20,804 bases of DNA from JACVRW01 sp035650215 (GTDB lineage Bacteria > Actinomycetota > Thermoleophilia > Solirubrobacterales > Thermoleophilaceae), in the NCBI GenBank assembly GCA_035650215.1, contig DASRIC010000098.1, forward strand, positions 1 through 20,804, read 5' to 3'. The notes under the pieces were generated by a model, which saw only the letters and a list, made by a program, of their open reading frames with translations, was not told the origin of the DNA and did not search any database. Made by a program: the position numbers and the translations under genes. This document shows positions 7,189 through 13,603 of the stretch, one piece after another. The first letter of the stretch is position 1. The number at the start of each line of letters is the position of its first letter.

Positions 7189-7635
7189 TCAGCCGCCGCG
7201 CTGGTGGAAGTAGAATTCGGGCAGCGCCGCCTTGGCCACCTCCGCGGTGATCTGCTGCGCCTGGTGCAGGTCGCCGGCGCGCACCGCGAGGTCGTCGATC
7301 GTCACGATCCCGACCAGGTCCTCACCGCGCGTGACGGGCAGGCGCCGGATCCGGTGGTTGATCATCAGCGCCACAGCCTCCTCGAGGTCCATCTCGATCT
7401 CACCGCTTACGAGCGGCCGGGAGGCGTGGTCGCCCGCGCTCGCGGCGGCCTCGACCTCGTCCGCCACCACCGCGATGGCCAGGTCGCGGTCGGTGATCAC
7501 CCCGACCGGCCGACCACCGTCGCAGATCACCACGGAGCCGACGTTCCGGTCGCGCATCAGCTCACCCACGCGCCGCAGGCTTTCCCCGGTCTCGGCGGTC
7601 ACCACGCCGTGCGTCATCACCTCGGAGATGTGCAC
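7189..7635 (-). CDS. CBS-domain pair protein
   Basis: 148 residues made almost entirely of two CBS motifs: ISEVMTHGVVTAETGESL...NVGSVVICDGGRPVGVITDRDLAI (about 3-55) and the second through ALMINHRIRRLPVTRGEDLVGIVTIDDLA (about 75-120). CBS pairs (Bateman modules) bind adenine nucleotides and act as energy or ligand sensors. With no catalytic domain attached, this would regulate a partner, possibly the membrane protein two genes downstream. It heads the minus-strand operon. Start GTG 7635 fits the family N-terminus and lies 6 nt after TACAGT, so the mRNA is probably leaderless. Only 23 bp separate it from the divergent reductase start at 7659. Confidence 0.85.
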   Translation of the reverse strand: MHISEVMTHGVVTAETGESLRRVGELMRDRNVGSVVICDGGRPVGVITDRDLAIAVVADEVEAAASAGDHASRPLVSGEIEMDLEEAVALMINHRIRRLPVTRGEDLVGIVTIDDLAVRAGDLHQAQQITAEVAKAALPEFYFHQRGG

Positions 7636-7641
7636 GGGGCG

Positions 7642-7647
7642 ACTGTA
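7642..7647 (-). promoter_or_regulatory. Putative -10 box of the CBS operon (TACAGT), overlapping the divergent -10
   Basis: The minus-strand hexamer TACAGT occupies 7647 to 7642 and lies 6 nt before GTG 7635. Its TA (7646-7647) is also the TA of the plus-strand TATCGT. Confidence 0.5.
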
Positions 7648-7651
7648 TCGT
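7646..7651 (+). promoter_or_regulatory. Putative -10 box of the reductase gene (TATCGT), overlapping the divergent -10
   Basis: TATCGT ends 7 nt before GTG 7659. With the opposite-strand TACAGT it forms the symmetric core ACTGTATCGT (ANNNTANNNT). Confidence 0.5.
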
Positions 7652-7658
7652 GCCGCCG

Positions 7659-8738
7659 GTGAGCGTCGTCCTTTACGGCGCGACCGGCTACACGGGCCGC
7701 CTGGTCGCGCAAGAGCTGGCCAGGCGCGGGCTCGACCGCGTGTTGAGCGGGCGCGACCCCGAGAAGCTCGCGCGGCTCGCCGACGAGCACGGCGTGCCGG
7801 TGCGCGCGGTCTCGCTCGACGACCCGGACGGGCTGCGCGCCCTGCTCGAAGACGCCCGGGTCGTGATCAACTGCGCCGGTCCCTTCACCCTGGCGGGCGA
7901 CGCCCTCGTGCGCACCGCCATCGAGACCGGCACGCACTACCTCGACTCGACCGGCGAGCAGTCGTTCATCCAGATGATCTTCGAGCGCCACGGCGCAGAC
8001 GCCGAGCGCGCGGGGGTGGCGCTCGTTCCGGCCGCCGCCTTCGACTACCTGCCAGGGGACTGCATCGCCCGCATCGCCGGCGAGGGTCACGAGCCGCTCG
8101 ACGAGCTCGTTCTCGCCTACGCGGTCAGCGGCTTCGGGCTGTCGCGCGGCACGCTGCGCTCAGGGCTCGAGATGATGCAGGGGCGGGACGTCGTCTACAC
8201 CGACGGCGACTGGCACCCGGCCCCGGCCGGCATCTTCCGGGCGAGCTTCGACTTCCCGGAGCCGATCGGGCGCCAGGCCATGTCGCGCTACCCCTCCGGG
8301 GAGCCGATCACGGTGCCGCGCCATACCCGCACCCGGCGTGTGGTCTCGCTCCTAACGACGAGCACCGCGGCGCCCGGGCCGGCCGCCCACCTGATGCCCT
8401 ATGTCCAGCCCGGCCTCCAGCTCGCGCTGCGCACGCCGCTGCGCGGCCTGCTCGGCCGGGCGGTCGGGCTCCTGCCGGAGGGACCCTCGGAGAGCGCACG
8501 CCGCGGGGCCGCGTTCACGATCGTCGCAGTCGCTCGCGGCTCGGGCGGCTCGACCGGCCGCGCCGTCGTGCGCGGCTCCGACGTCTACGGCCTCACGGCC
8601 GTCACGCTCACCCACGCCGCGTCGCTGATGGCGGACGGCGGGTACTCCCAGGCGGGCGCGCTCGGGCCGGCCGCCGCCTTCGACCCGGTCGCCTTGCTCG
8701 ACTTCCTGGGCGATCACGGGGTGAGCTGGGAGCGCTGA
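7659..8738 (+). CDS. Saccharopine dehydrogenase-like NAD(P)-dependent reductase
   Basis: 359 residues from GTG 7659. The N-terminus VVLYGATGYTGRLVAQELARRG is a Rossmann GxxGxxG dinucleotide-binding loop (G7, G10, G13), followed by LSGRDPEKL, VVINCAGPFTLAGD and THYLDSTGE, all typical of the saccharopine-dehydrogenase/trans-acting enoyl reductase family. Members include the mycobacterial enzymes that reduce polyketide-derived lipids; there is no lysine-pathway context here, so true saccharopine dehydrogenase activity is unlikely. A mid-protein ASFDFPEPIG...MSRYPSGEPITVPRHT stretch agrees with that family. The in-frame GTG at 7650 would lie within the -10 box, so GTG 7659 is preferred. The next plus-strand gene starts 36 bp downstream with its own promoter-like box. 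Confidence 0.8.
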   Translation: MSVVLYGATGYTGRLVAQELARRGLDRVLSGRDPEKLARLADEHGVPVRAVSLDDPDGLRALLEDARVVINCAGPFTLAGDALVRTAIETGTHYLDSTGEQSFIQMIFERHGADAERAGVALVPAAAFDYLPGDCIARIAGEGHEPLDELVLAYAVSGFGLSRGTLRSGLEMMQGRDVVYTDGDWHPAPAGIFRASFDFPEPIGRQAMSRYPSGEPITVPRHTRTRRVVSLLTTSTAAPGPAAHLMPYVQPGLQLALRTPLRGLLGRAVGLLPEGPSESARRGAAFTIVAVARGSGGSTGRAVVRGSDVYGLTAVTLTHAASLMADGGYSQAGALGPAAAFDPVALLDFLGDHGVSWER

Positions 8739-8762
8739 GCACCGGGCCCGGCCGCCGTTCCC

Positions 8763-8768
8763 TACCCT
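8763..8768 (+). promoter_or_regulatory. Putative -10 box (TACCCT) of the 92-aa protein gene
   Basis: TACCCT ends 6 nt before ATG 8775. No Shine-Dalgarno lies between. Confidence 0.5.
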
Positions 8769-8774
8769 TTGGGC

Positions 8775-9053
8775 ATGTCCTCAGAAGACCCCTTCGGCGG
8801 CCTCTTTGGCGACCCTGATGAGCTCCGGCGGCGCATGGAGCAGTTCGCCGAGCAGATGCAGGGAGCGCAGAAGGTGGCCTGGGCTGACAACGCGATCAAG
8901 CTCGCGGTCGACATGACCGTCGCGGGCATCAGCCGCATGAACCTCCAGGGCAACGCCGAGCAGCAGGCGAGCGACCTGCTCCAGGCGATGCGCCTGATGT
9001 TCCCCGAGGCAGTGATCCTCGTGCGCGAGGCGCGCGAGGGGTTCGGGACTTAG
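8775..9053 (+). CDS. Small hypothetical protein, helical, cytoplasmic
   Basis: 92 residues. A glycine/acid start (MSSEDPFGGLFGDPDEL) is followed by a charged amphipathic helix rich in Gln and Met (RRRMEQFAEQMQGAQKVAW) and a second part with AVDMTVAGISRMNLQGNAEQQ and LLQAMRLMFPEAVILVREAREG. No signal peptide or membrane segment. The character suggests a small alpha-helical adaptor, but I recognise no family. ATG 8775 is chosen over TTG 8769 because of the upstream TACCCT. The TAG stop overlaps the convergent flippase-like gene stop by 3 bp. Confidence 0.65.
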   Translation: MSSEDPFGGLFGDPDELRRRMEQFAEQMQGAQKVAWADNAIKLAVDMTVAGISRMNLQGNAEQQASDLLQAMRLMFPEAVILVREAREGFGT

Positions 9054-10060
9054 GCGTCCCCCGGCGCCGGCTCGGCGGGCGCACCGCGCGCGCGCTCGGC
9101 CTCGCGATCCTCGCGGCCCAGCGCGATCACCTCCTTGAAGCTCCGCACCCTGAAGATGAACACGAGCGCGGTGAAGCCGATGCCGAAGGTGAGCGCGCCG
9201 ATCGCGATCTGCTGACCAACCGAGTACGAGGCCACGACCGATCCCGCCGCGGTGCCGGCGAACACCTTCGCCAGCAGCGCCTGCTGCACGCCGGCGCCCT
9301 GCGGCGTGAACGGAACCGCCGCCGAGACGGCGTTCACGCCCAGCACAAGCAGCACGTTCTCCACCGAGCCGCCCACGTTGAAGGCCTCGAGCAGCATCCA
9401 GAACGCCGCGAAGCGGAAGCACCAGGCGCCGAACTGCACGGCGAACACCTCGCGGAAGTAGCGGCGCCGGTCCTGGAGGATCGTGAGCCCCTGGCGCACC
9501 CGCTCCCAGAACGCCTTGACGCGGACGCTCAAGAGCGCGAAGGCGATCATGCCGCCTACCGCGAGCACGGTGAGCAGGAAGAGCGTGAAGCGCGGGTGCT
9601 GCGCGAGGTATGAGAGGTCGAACGCGTTCAGCTTTGCGAAGTCGGGAGGCTTTGGGAACACGCCCTGCGTGAAGGCGAAGATCAGGATCAGCGATCCCAT
9701 CGCGATGTCGAAGCCGAGCTCGACCACGAACGAGGCGGCCACCGCCGGGTAGCTCGAATGAGGCACGGAGGTCTTGGTGAGGAACAGCCGCACCACGTCG
9801 CCGCCGCGGGCCGGGATCACTGCGTTGAAGCCGTAGCCCGCGAAGTAGGCGCCCCAGATCTCGCGGAACGGGATCCGCTCGGTGGGATAGGCCGCCCTGA
9901 GGATGTTGAAGCTGGCCCGCGCGCGCAGCGTCAGGTACGCCGTGAAGAACGCCAGCGCGAGCAGCAGCGGCAGCAGCTGGACGGACGCGAGGTTCGAGAG
10001 GAACTCGTCGACCGCGTCGAAGAACGAGTCGAACGAGTCGCCGATGGCGGCCGCGGGCAT
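9050..10060 (-). CDS. Lysylphosphatidylglycerol synthase-type transmembrane (flippase-like) protein
   Basis: 336 residues with about seven or eight hydrophobic segments. Signature stretches include FNILRAAYPTERIPFREIW, FAGYGFNAVIPARGGDVVRLFL and NAVSAAVPFTPQGAGVQQALL, which match the LPG_synthase_TM (UPF0104/AglD-like) family. In MprF this domain flips lysyl-phosphatidylglycerol; free-standing members are thought to move lipids or lipid-linked sugars, or act in cell-envelope assembly. There is no attached aminoacyl-transferase domain, so lysine transfer is not expected. A hydrophilic C-tail of about 25 residues follows the last helix. The start lies 3 bp after the bcp stop, making it third in the fpg-bcp operon, although no functional link to DNA repair is obvious. 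No clear Shine-Dalgarno. Confidence 0.8.
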   Translation of the reverse strand: MPAAAIGDSFDSFFDAVDEFLSNLASVQLLPLLLALAFFTAYLTLRARASFNILRAAYPTERIPFREIWGAYFAGYGFNAVIPARGGDVVRLFLTKTSVPHSSYPAVAASFVVELGFDIAMGSLILIFAFTQGVFPKPPDFAKLNAFDLSYLAQHPRFTLFLLTVLAVGGMIAFALLSVRVKAFWERVRQGLTILQDRRRYFREVFAVQFGAWCFRFAAFWMLLEAFNVGGSVENVLLVLGVNAVSAAVPFTPQGAGVQQALLAKVFAGTAAGSVVASYSVGQQIAIGALTFGIGFTALVFIFRVRSFKEVIALGREDREAERARGAPAEPAPGDA

Positions 10061-10063
10061 GAC

Positions 10064-10522
10064 CTACGCGGCGAGCGCGGCCAGCACCTGCTCGTCGTGC
10101 TTCTTCGGCTTCACCTTGCGCAGCACCCTGGCCACGCGGCCCCCGGCGTCGATCAGGAAGGTGGTGCGCTCCGCGCCCCAGTACTTCCTGCCGTACATCG
10201 ACTTCTCGACCCAGACGCCGTACGCTTCGCAGACGGCGTGGTCCTCGTCGGCCAGCAGGGTGAAGTTGAGCGACTGCTTGTCGTGGAACCTCTTCACGCG
10301 GTCGACCGGGTCGGGCGACACGCCGAGCACCACCGCGTCGGCGTCCTCGTAGGCGGGCAGGTGGTCGCGCACGCCGCACGCCTGCGTGGTGCAGCCGGGT
10401 GTGTCGGCCTTGGGGTAGAAGTAGAGCACGACCCGCCGCCCGCGCAGGGAGGAGAGCGCGACGGGCTCGCCGTCCTGGTCCGGCAGCTCGAATTCGGGTG
10501 CCTGGTCGCCCGGCGAGATCAC
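10064..10522 (-). CDS. bcp: Peroxiredoxin, Bcp/PrxQ type
   Basis: 152 residues beginning MISPGDQAPEFELPDQDG, the usual Bcp length. Peroxidatic C44 lies in YPKADTPGCT and resolving C49 follows as TTQAC, the C-X4-C arrangement of atypical two-cysteine PrxQ enzymes. The conserved arginine region lies near GAERTTFLID. These enzymes reduce hydrogen peroxide and organic peroxides with thioredoxin as electron donor. GTG 10522 is chosen because it forms a GTGA overlap with the fpg stop; a longer in-frame extension would overlap fpg without family support. Cotranscription with the DNA glycosylase pairs peroxide removal with repair of oxidised bases. Confidence 0.9.
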   Translation of the reverse strand: MISPGDQAPEFELPDQDGEPVALSSLRGRRVVLYFYPKADTPGCTTQACGVRDHLPAYEDADAVVLGVSPDPVDRVKRFHDKQSLNFTLLADEDHAVCEAYGVWVEKSMYGRKYWGAERTTFLIDAGGRVARVLRKVKPKKHDEQVLAALAA

Positions 10523-11367
10523 TTGAGCAATCGTGACAGGCGCCGGTCCTTGAGCACGCGGCCGCCGGTCTGCTCCTCGGGGCAGTAGCACATCACGTAG
10601 TCCTTGAAGTGGATCGCCTCGATGCGGGTGCCGCAGCGCGGGCAGTCCTCGCCGGCGCGGCGGTGCACCTGGAGAGGCATCGGCAGCTTGTCCGGGATCG
10701 TGTTGTCGATCACCCGCTCGTAGTGCTTGAGCGCGCCGCCCAGCACGTCGTCGCAGGCGCGCCGGAGCTCCTCGATCTGCTCGCCGCTCAAGTCGGAGCC
10801 CTTCTGGAAGGGAGACAGGCGCGAGGTCCAGAGCAGCTCGTCGACCCAGGAGCGGCCGATGCCCGCGATCGTGCGCTGGTCGCGCAGCAGCGGGTGCAGG
10901 TGGCGCGGCTGGCCGACGATCCGCGCGAACTCGTCCGCCGGCGGCGCCGGGAAGGCGTCCGGCCCGAGCGTGGCCACCGCCTCGTCGGACGCCACGTCGG
11001 CGGAGCGCAGCAGCTTGGCCCAGGCACGCTGCTGGGTGCCGAACTCGCGCAGGCGCAGCTCGCGGCCGTCCTCGATCCGCACGAGCACCCGCGAGGCGCG
11101 GTCGCGCAGCGAGGCCCGCTTGTCGAACAGCTGTAGGCGCCCCGCCGACATGAGGTGCACGAGCAGCGTGAGCTCGCCGGTGTCGAGGGCGAGCATCTTG
11201 CCGATCCGCCGCACGCCCGCGATCTCCTCACCGGCGAGGGCGTCGAGTGGCGGGTCGAAGGTCTTGAGCGCCACGAGGCCGGGCGCCAGCGCCGACTCCA
11301 CACGCGCGCCGGCGAGCTGGCCGTTCAGGCGGCGCGCGGCGATCTCGACCTCGGGCAGCTCGGGCAT
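10519..11367 (-). CDS. Fpg/Nei-family DNA glycosylase with altered zinc finger
   Basis: 282 residues with the invariant start MPELPEVE (catalytic P2 and E3), K57 in RIGKMLALD, and the helix-two-turn-helix loop TIAGIGRSWVDELL (164-178 region). The enzyme excises oxidised bases and cleaves the strand by beta/delta elimination. The C-terminal finger is C242-P-R-C245...C262-P-E-E265-Q: the fourth cysteine of the family's C-X2-C...C-X2-C pattern is replaced by glutamate. C260, two residues before C262, is a possible substitute ligand. The GIGN asparagine is Arg here, as I recall for a Nei-like actinobacterial clade, so substrate preference (8-oxoG or pyrimidine lesions) is uncertain. Leaderless ATG 11367 heads the operon with bcp and the flippase-like gene. 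Confidence 0.88.
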   Translation of the reverse strand: MPELPEVEIAARRLNGQLAGARVESALAPGLVALKTFDPPLDALAGEEIAGVRRIGKMLALDTGELTLLVHLMSAGRLQLFDKRASLRDRASRVLVRIEDGRELRLREFGTQQRAWAKLLRSADVASDEAVATLGPDAFPAPPADEFARIVGQPRHLHPLLRDQRTIAGIGRSWVDELLWTSRLSPFQKGSDLSGEQIEELRRACDDVLGGALKHYERVIDNTIPDKLPMPLQVHRRAGEDCPRCGTRIEAIHFKDYVMCYCPEEQTGGRVLKDRRLSRLLK

Positions 11368-11376
11368 GGGCGACCA

Positions 11377-11382
11377 AGACTA
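11377..11382 (-). promoter_or_regulatory. Putative -10 box of the fpg operon (TAGTCT)
   Basis: The minus-strand TAGTCT ends 9 nt before ATG 11367. It is back-to-back with the plus-strand TACGCT, with 9 bp between the two boxes. Confidence 0.5.
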
Positions 11383-11391
11383 GGGGCGAGC

Positions 11392-11397
11392 TACGCT
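11392..11397 (+). promoter_or_regulatory. Putative -10 box of the RpiB-like gene (TACGCT)
   Basis: TACGCT ends 6 nt before ATG 11404, in a 36-bp divergent intergenic region. No Shine-Dalgarno. Confidence 0.5.
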
Positions 11398-11403
11398 GCC
11401 GGA

Positions 11404-11841
11404 ATGCGCATCGCCGTGGCCGCCGACGAGCTCACCGGGGTCGCCGAGGCCGTGGTCGCCGAGCTGCGGCGGCGCGGGCATGAGCCGCTCGTGCACGGCG
11501 CGCTGAACGACGCCGAGCGCGACGACTGGGCCTGGGCCAGCGAGGCGGCGGCCCGCGACGTGGCGGAGGGCCGGGCCGACCAGGGGGTCGTCTGCTGCTG
11601 GACGGGCACCGGCGCGTCGATCGCCGCCAACAAGGTGGCGGGCGTGCGCGCCGCGCTCTGCGCCGACGCCGAGACCGCCCGCGGCGCCCGCCGCTGGAAC
11701 GACGCCAACGTGCTGGCGCTCTCGCTGCGCGCCACGAGCCCCGCCCTGCTCGAGGAGATCCTCGACGGCTGGTTCGAGGCGGCGCCGAGCGGGGACGCCG
11801 ACGACGTGGCGAACGTGCGCCACCTCGACGAGATCGACTGA
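11404..11841 (+). CDS. RpiB/LacA/LacB-family sugar-phosphate isomerase
   Basis: 145 residues, the RpiB size. The family core is clear: VVCCWTGTGASIAANKVAG (62-80), VRAALCADAETARGARRWNDANVLALSLR (81-109). Classical RpiB interconverts ribose 5-phosphate and ribulose 5-phosphate, with a catalytic cysteine before the GTG loop; here C64/C65 lie at that place. Differences from classical RpiB are ADEL instead of the SDHAG-type N-terminal phosphate motif and CCWTGTG instead of CGTG. This looks like a distinct subfamily, so the true sugar is uncertain. Leaderless ATG 11404. The TGA stop lies inside a perfect hairpin shared with the convergent gene. Confidence 0.82.
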   Translation: MRIAVAADELTGVAEAVVAELRRRGHEPLVHGALNDAERDDWAWASEAAARDVAEGRADQGVVCCWTGTGASIAANKVAGVRAALCADAETARGARRWNDANVLALSLRATSPALLEEILDGWFEAAPSGDADDVANVRHLDEID

Positions 11842-11858
11842 GCCCGAGGAGGGCTCAG
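11838..11858. terminator. Bidirectional hairpin spanning two convergent stop codons
   Basis: CTGAGCCC (11838-11845) and GGGCTCAG (11851-11858) form a perfect 8-bp stem with a 5-nt loop GAGGA. The stem contains the TGA of the plus gene (11839-11841) and the TGA of the minus gene (11857-11855). There is no T-tract on either side, so a classical intrinsic terminator is not certain. Confidence 0.5.
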
Positions 11859-12967
11859 CGCCCGAGCGCCAGGCGCGACGACAGCCCGCGCAGGCGGCCC
11901 TTGCGGGCGAGCACCGCGTAGCGCCCGGGCTCGGCGAGGCTTAGCCGCAGCCGCGCGACCCCGCGGGCGTCGGTGCGTGCTCGCCCGCTCGCCACGGTCA
12001 CCGACGCGCCCGCGACGGGCGCACCCCGGCGCGTGACGCGCACCGAGACGCGCGAGCGGGCGGTGGCGCGCGCCCGCACCCGCAGCCCCGGCGTGCCGCT
12101 CGCCCGCGCGAAATGCAACAACCCGACCTCCGGCCCGAAGGTGGGCTTGCTCGCGAGCGGGGCGATCAGCCACTGAAGCTCCCCGTTCAGGAGACGCCCC
12201 GCGTGCAGGCCCTCCGCCTCGCCGGCCACGTTCCGCAGCTCGAGCTCGAGCCGGCGGCTCCCGCTTGCGGTATCGACCGACCAGACCTGGTAGGTCGTGC
12301 CGGTGGCACCGGCGAGCAGCAGCCGGCCGCGGTGGAACGCGGCGCCGGTCACGCCGCTCGGCGGCACGGCGCCGGCCAGCCGGCGCACCGCGCGGATCGG
12401 CGCCGCCGCGGGCGCGGCGCCCGCCGGGTTCACGTCCGCGGCTCGGTAGGCCAGCAGGTCGGGCCCACTCGAGGTCCAGAGCAGCTCGCCGTCCGGGGAG
12501 GCCTCCACCCACATCGCCTTGGCGATCTCGGCGGGGTCGAGCTTCACGTAGTAGCGGAATGCGAGCGAGGCAGGATCGGCAGAGCCGATGGCGCCGGTGC
12601 CGCACGTGTTCCCTCCGTTCGGGCCGCCCGGCTGGTAGCACTCGAGCGGCAGGAGCAGGCGCCCGCCCTCGGCACGGTCGTAGGAGATGTCGCCCACGTG
12701 GTTGTAGCCCTCGGTGGCCAGCACGGAAGCGGGGATCGCCGGGTCGATCGCGGCCACCTGCCGGAGCGAGGAGCGCGTTCTGTAGGCGCCCTGCACCGGG
12801 CCGCTGAAGAGGAACGAGCCGCCGGGCGCGGCGGTCATGCCCTGCCAGTAGGAGATCGGCACCGACGTGTAGCCGGTGAGGAGCCAGCGCCCGGGATCGC
12901 GCGCGGAGGCGGGTGCGGCGCAGACAGCGAGCAGCACCGCGCTCGCGACCAGACAGCGAGCGATCAC
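11855..12967 (-). CDS. Secreted protein with propeller-like body and C-terminal Ig-like domain
   Basis: 370 residues beginning with a signal peptide (MIARCLVASAVLLAVCAAPASA, cleavage about 22-23). The middle reads like a beta-propeller or extracellular sensor-like domain with short repeated strands (GGSFLFSGPVQGAY, SPDGELLWTSSGPDLLAYRA, HRGRLLLAGATGTTYQVWSVD). Two cysteines (LLECY-type at LPLECYQ and NTCGTG) could form a disulfide. The last 75 residues (RVSVRVTRRGAPVAGASVTV...TDARGVARLRLS...GRYAVLARKG) resemble Ig-like/carboxypeptidase-regulatory domains found in exported actinobacterial proteins. No enzymatic motif seen. Start GTG 12967 shares one base with the TAG of the cupredoxin gene (TAGTG), so the two are translated as an operon and probably act together at the cell surface. 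Confidence 0.72.
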   Translation of the reverse strand: MIARCLVASAVLLAVCAAPASARDPGRWLLTGYTSVPISYWQGMTAAPGGSFLFSGPVQGAYRTRSSLRQVAAIDPAIPASVLATEGYNHVGDISYDRAEGGRLLLPLECYQPGGPNGGNTCGTGAIGSADPASLAFRYYVKLDPAEIAKAMWVEASPDGELLWTSSGPDLLAYRAADVNPAGAAPAAAPIRAVRRLAGAVPPSGVTGAAFHRGRLLLAGATGTTYQVWSVDTASGSRRLELELRNVAGEAEGLHAGRLLNGELQWLIAPLASKPTFGPEVGLLHFARASGTPGLRVRARATARSRVSVRVTRRGAPVAGASVTVASGRARTDARGVARLRLSLAEPGRYAVLARKGRLRGLSSRLALGR

Positions 12968-13578
12968 TAACCCACGCCCGCCGAGGCGTGGGCGACGGTC
13001 TTCTTGTCGAAGTCGTCCGTGAACGTGACCGTGCCGCTATACGAGCCGCCCTCGAGCCGCGCGAACGCGAGCGAGTGGGGGCCCGGCCGCAGGCGTCGCT
13101 TCGTGACGGAGCGGCGCTCGGCGCCGCTCAGCTTGGCCACCACGCGCGCCGGCTCGCGGAGGGTGAAGTTGAAGATGATCTTGTTGCCCCTCACCACCCG
13201 CCGGAAGCGTGAGTACGAGCGCGCGAAGCGGTCGCTGCCCACCGTCACGACGCCCTTCATGAAGGCCTGGTGCGGGATGCAGATGTAGCTGTAGCGACCC
13301 GGCGTCTTGAAGGTGTGGGCGAAGGCCGTGCCGGCCTGGTTCGTCTCGTTGTTCGGCCCCGCCGAGCTCCAGGACTCGGGCTGGCCGCTGTCCGCCGTTG
13401 TGGTGTGACCGGAGGCCTCGAAGCTCCAGGTCACCGTGTCGCCCACTTCGACGGCGGTGTTCTTCTGAACGAACTCGAAGTCGATCACGCGCACGGTCGC
13501 ATCCGAGGCGAACGCGGGCGAAGCGAGCGCGAGAAGGGTGAGCACGGAGAGGGGGAGGAGCAGGCGCCGGGGTCGCAT
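12967..13578 (-). CDS. Secreted plastocyanin-like cupredoxin with C-terminal extension
   Basis: 203 residues. The signal peptide is MRPRRLLLPLSVLTLLALASPAFA with cleavage near 25. The cupredoxin domain (about 26-113) carries the type 1 copper ligands H58 (ASGHTT), C100, H103 and M107 in YICIPHQAFMKG, matching the plastocyanin pattern C-x2-H-x3-M. Such proteins carry electrons or bind copper outside the membrane. An extra domain of about 85 residues follows (SRFRRVVRGNKIIFNFTLREPARVV...GSYSGTVTF), beta-rich and probably Ig-like, with no metal ligands. ATG 13578 follows TACCCT by 7 nt and is preferred over upstream starts that overlap the divergent gene. It leads the operon with the secreted 370-residue protein. 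The redox partner is not identifiable in the window. Confidence 0.86.
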   Translation of the reverse strand: MRPRRLLLPLSVLTLLALASPAFASDATVRVIDFEFVQKNTAVEVGDTVTWSFEASGHTTTADSGQPESWSSAGPNNETNQAGTAFAHTFKTPGRYSYICIPHQAFMKGVVTVGSDRFARSYSRFRRVVRGNKIIFNFTLREPARVVAKLSGAERRSVTKRRLRPGPHSLAFARLEGGSYSGTVTFTDDFDKKTVAHASAGVG

Positions 13579-13585
13579 CAGGTGG

Positions 13586-13591
13586 AGGGTA
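13586..13591 (-). promoter_or_regulatory. Putative -10 box of the cupredoxin operon (TACCCT), sharing TA with the divergent -10
   Basis: The minus-strand TACCCT occupies 13591 to 13586 and lies 7 nt before ATG 13578. TA 13590-13591 is common to both strands' hexamers. Confidence 0.5.
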
Positions 13592-13595
13592 GTGT
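13590..13595 (+). promoter_or_regulatory. Putative -10 box of the phosphotransferase gene (TAGTGT), sharing TA with the divergent -10
   Basis: TAGTGT ends 8 nt before ATG 13604. The joint core AGGGTAGTGT again has the ANNNTANNNT form. Confidence 0.5.
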
Positions 13596-13603
13596 GCGCG
13601 CCA

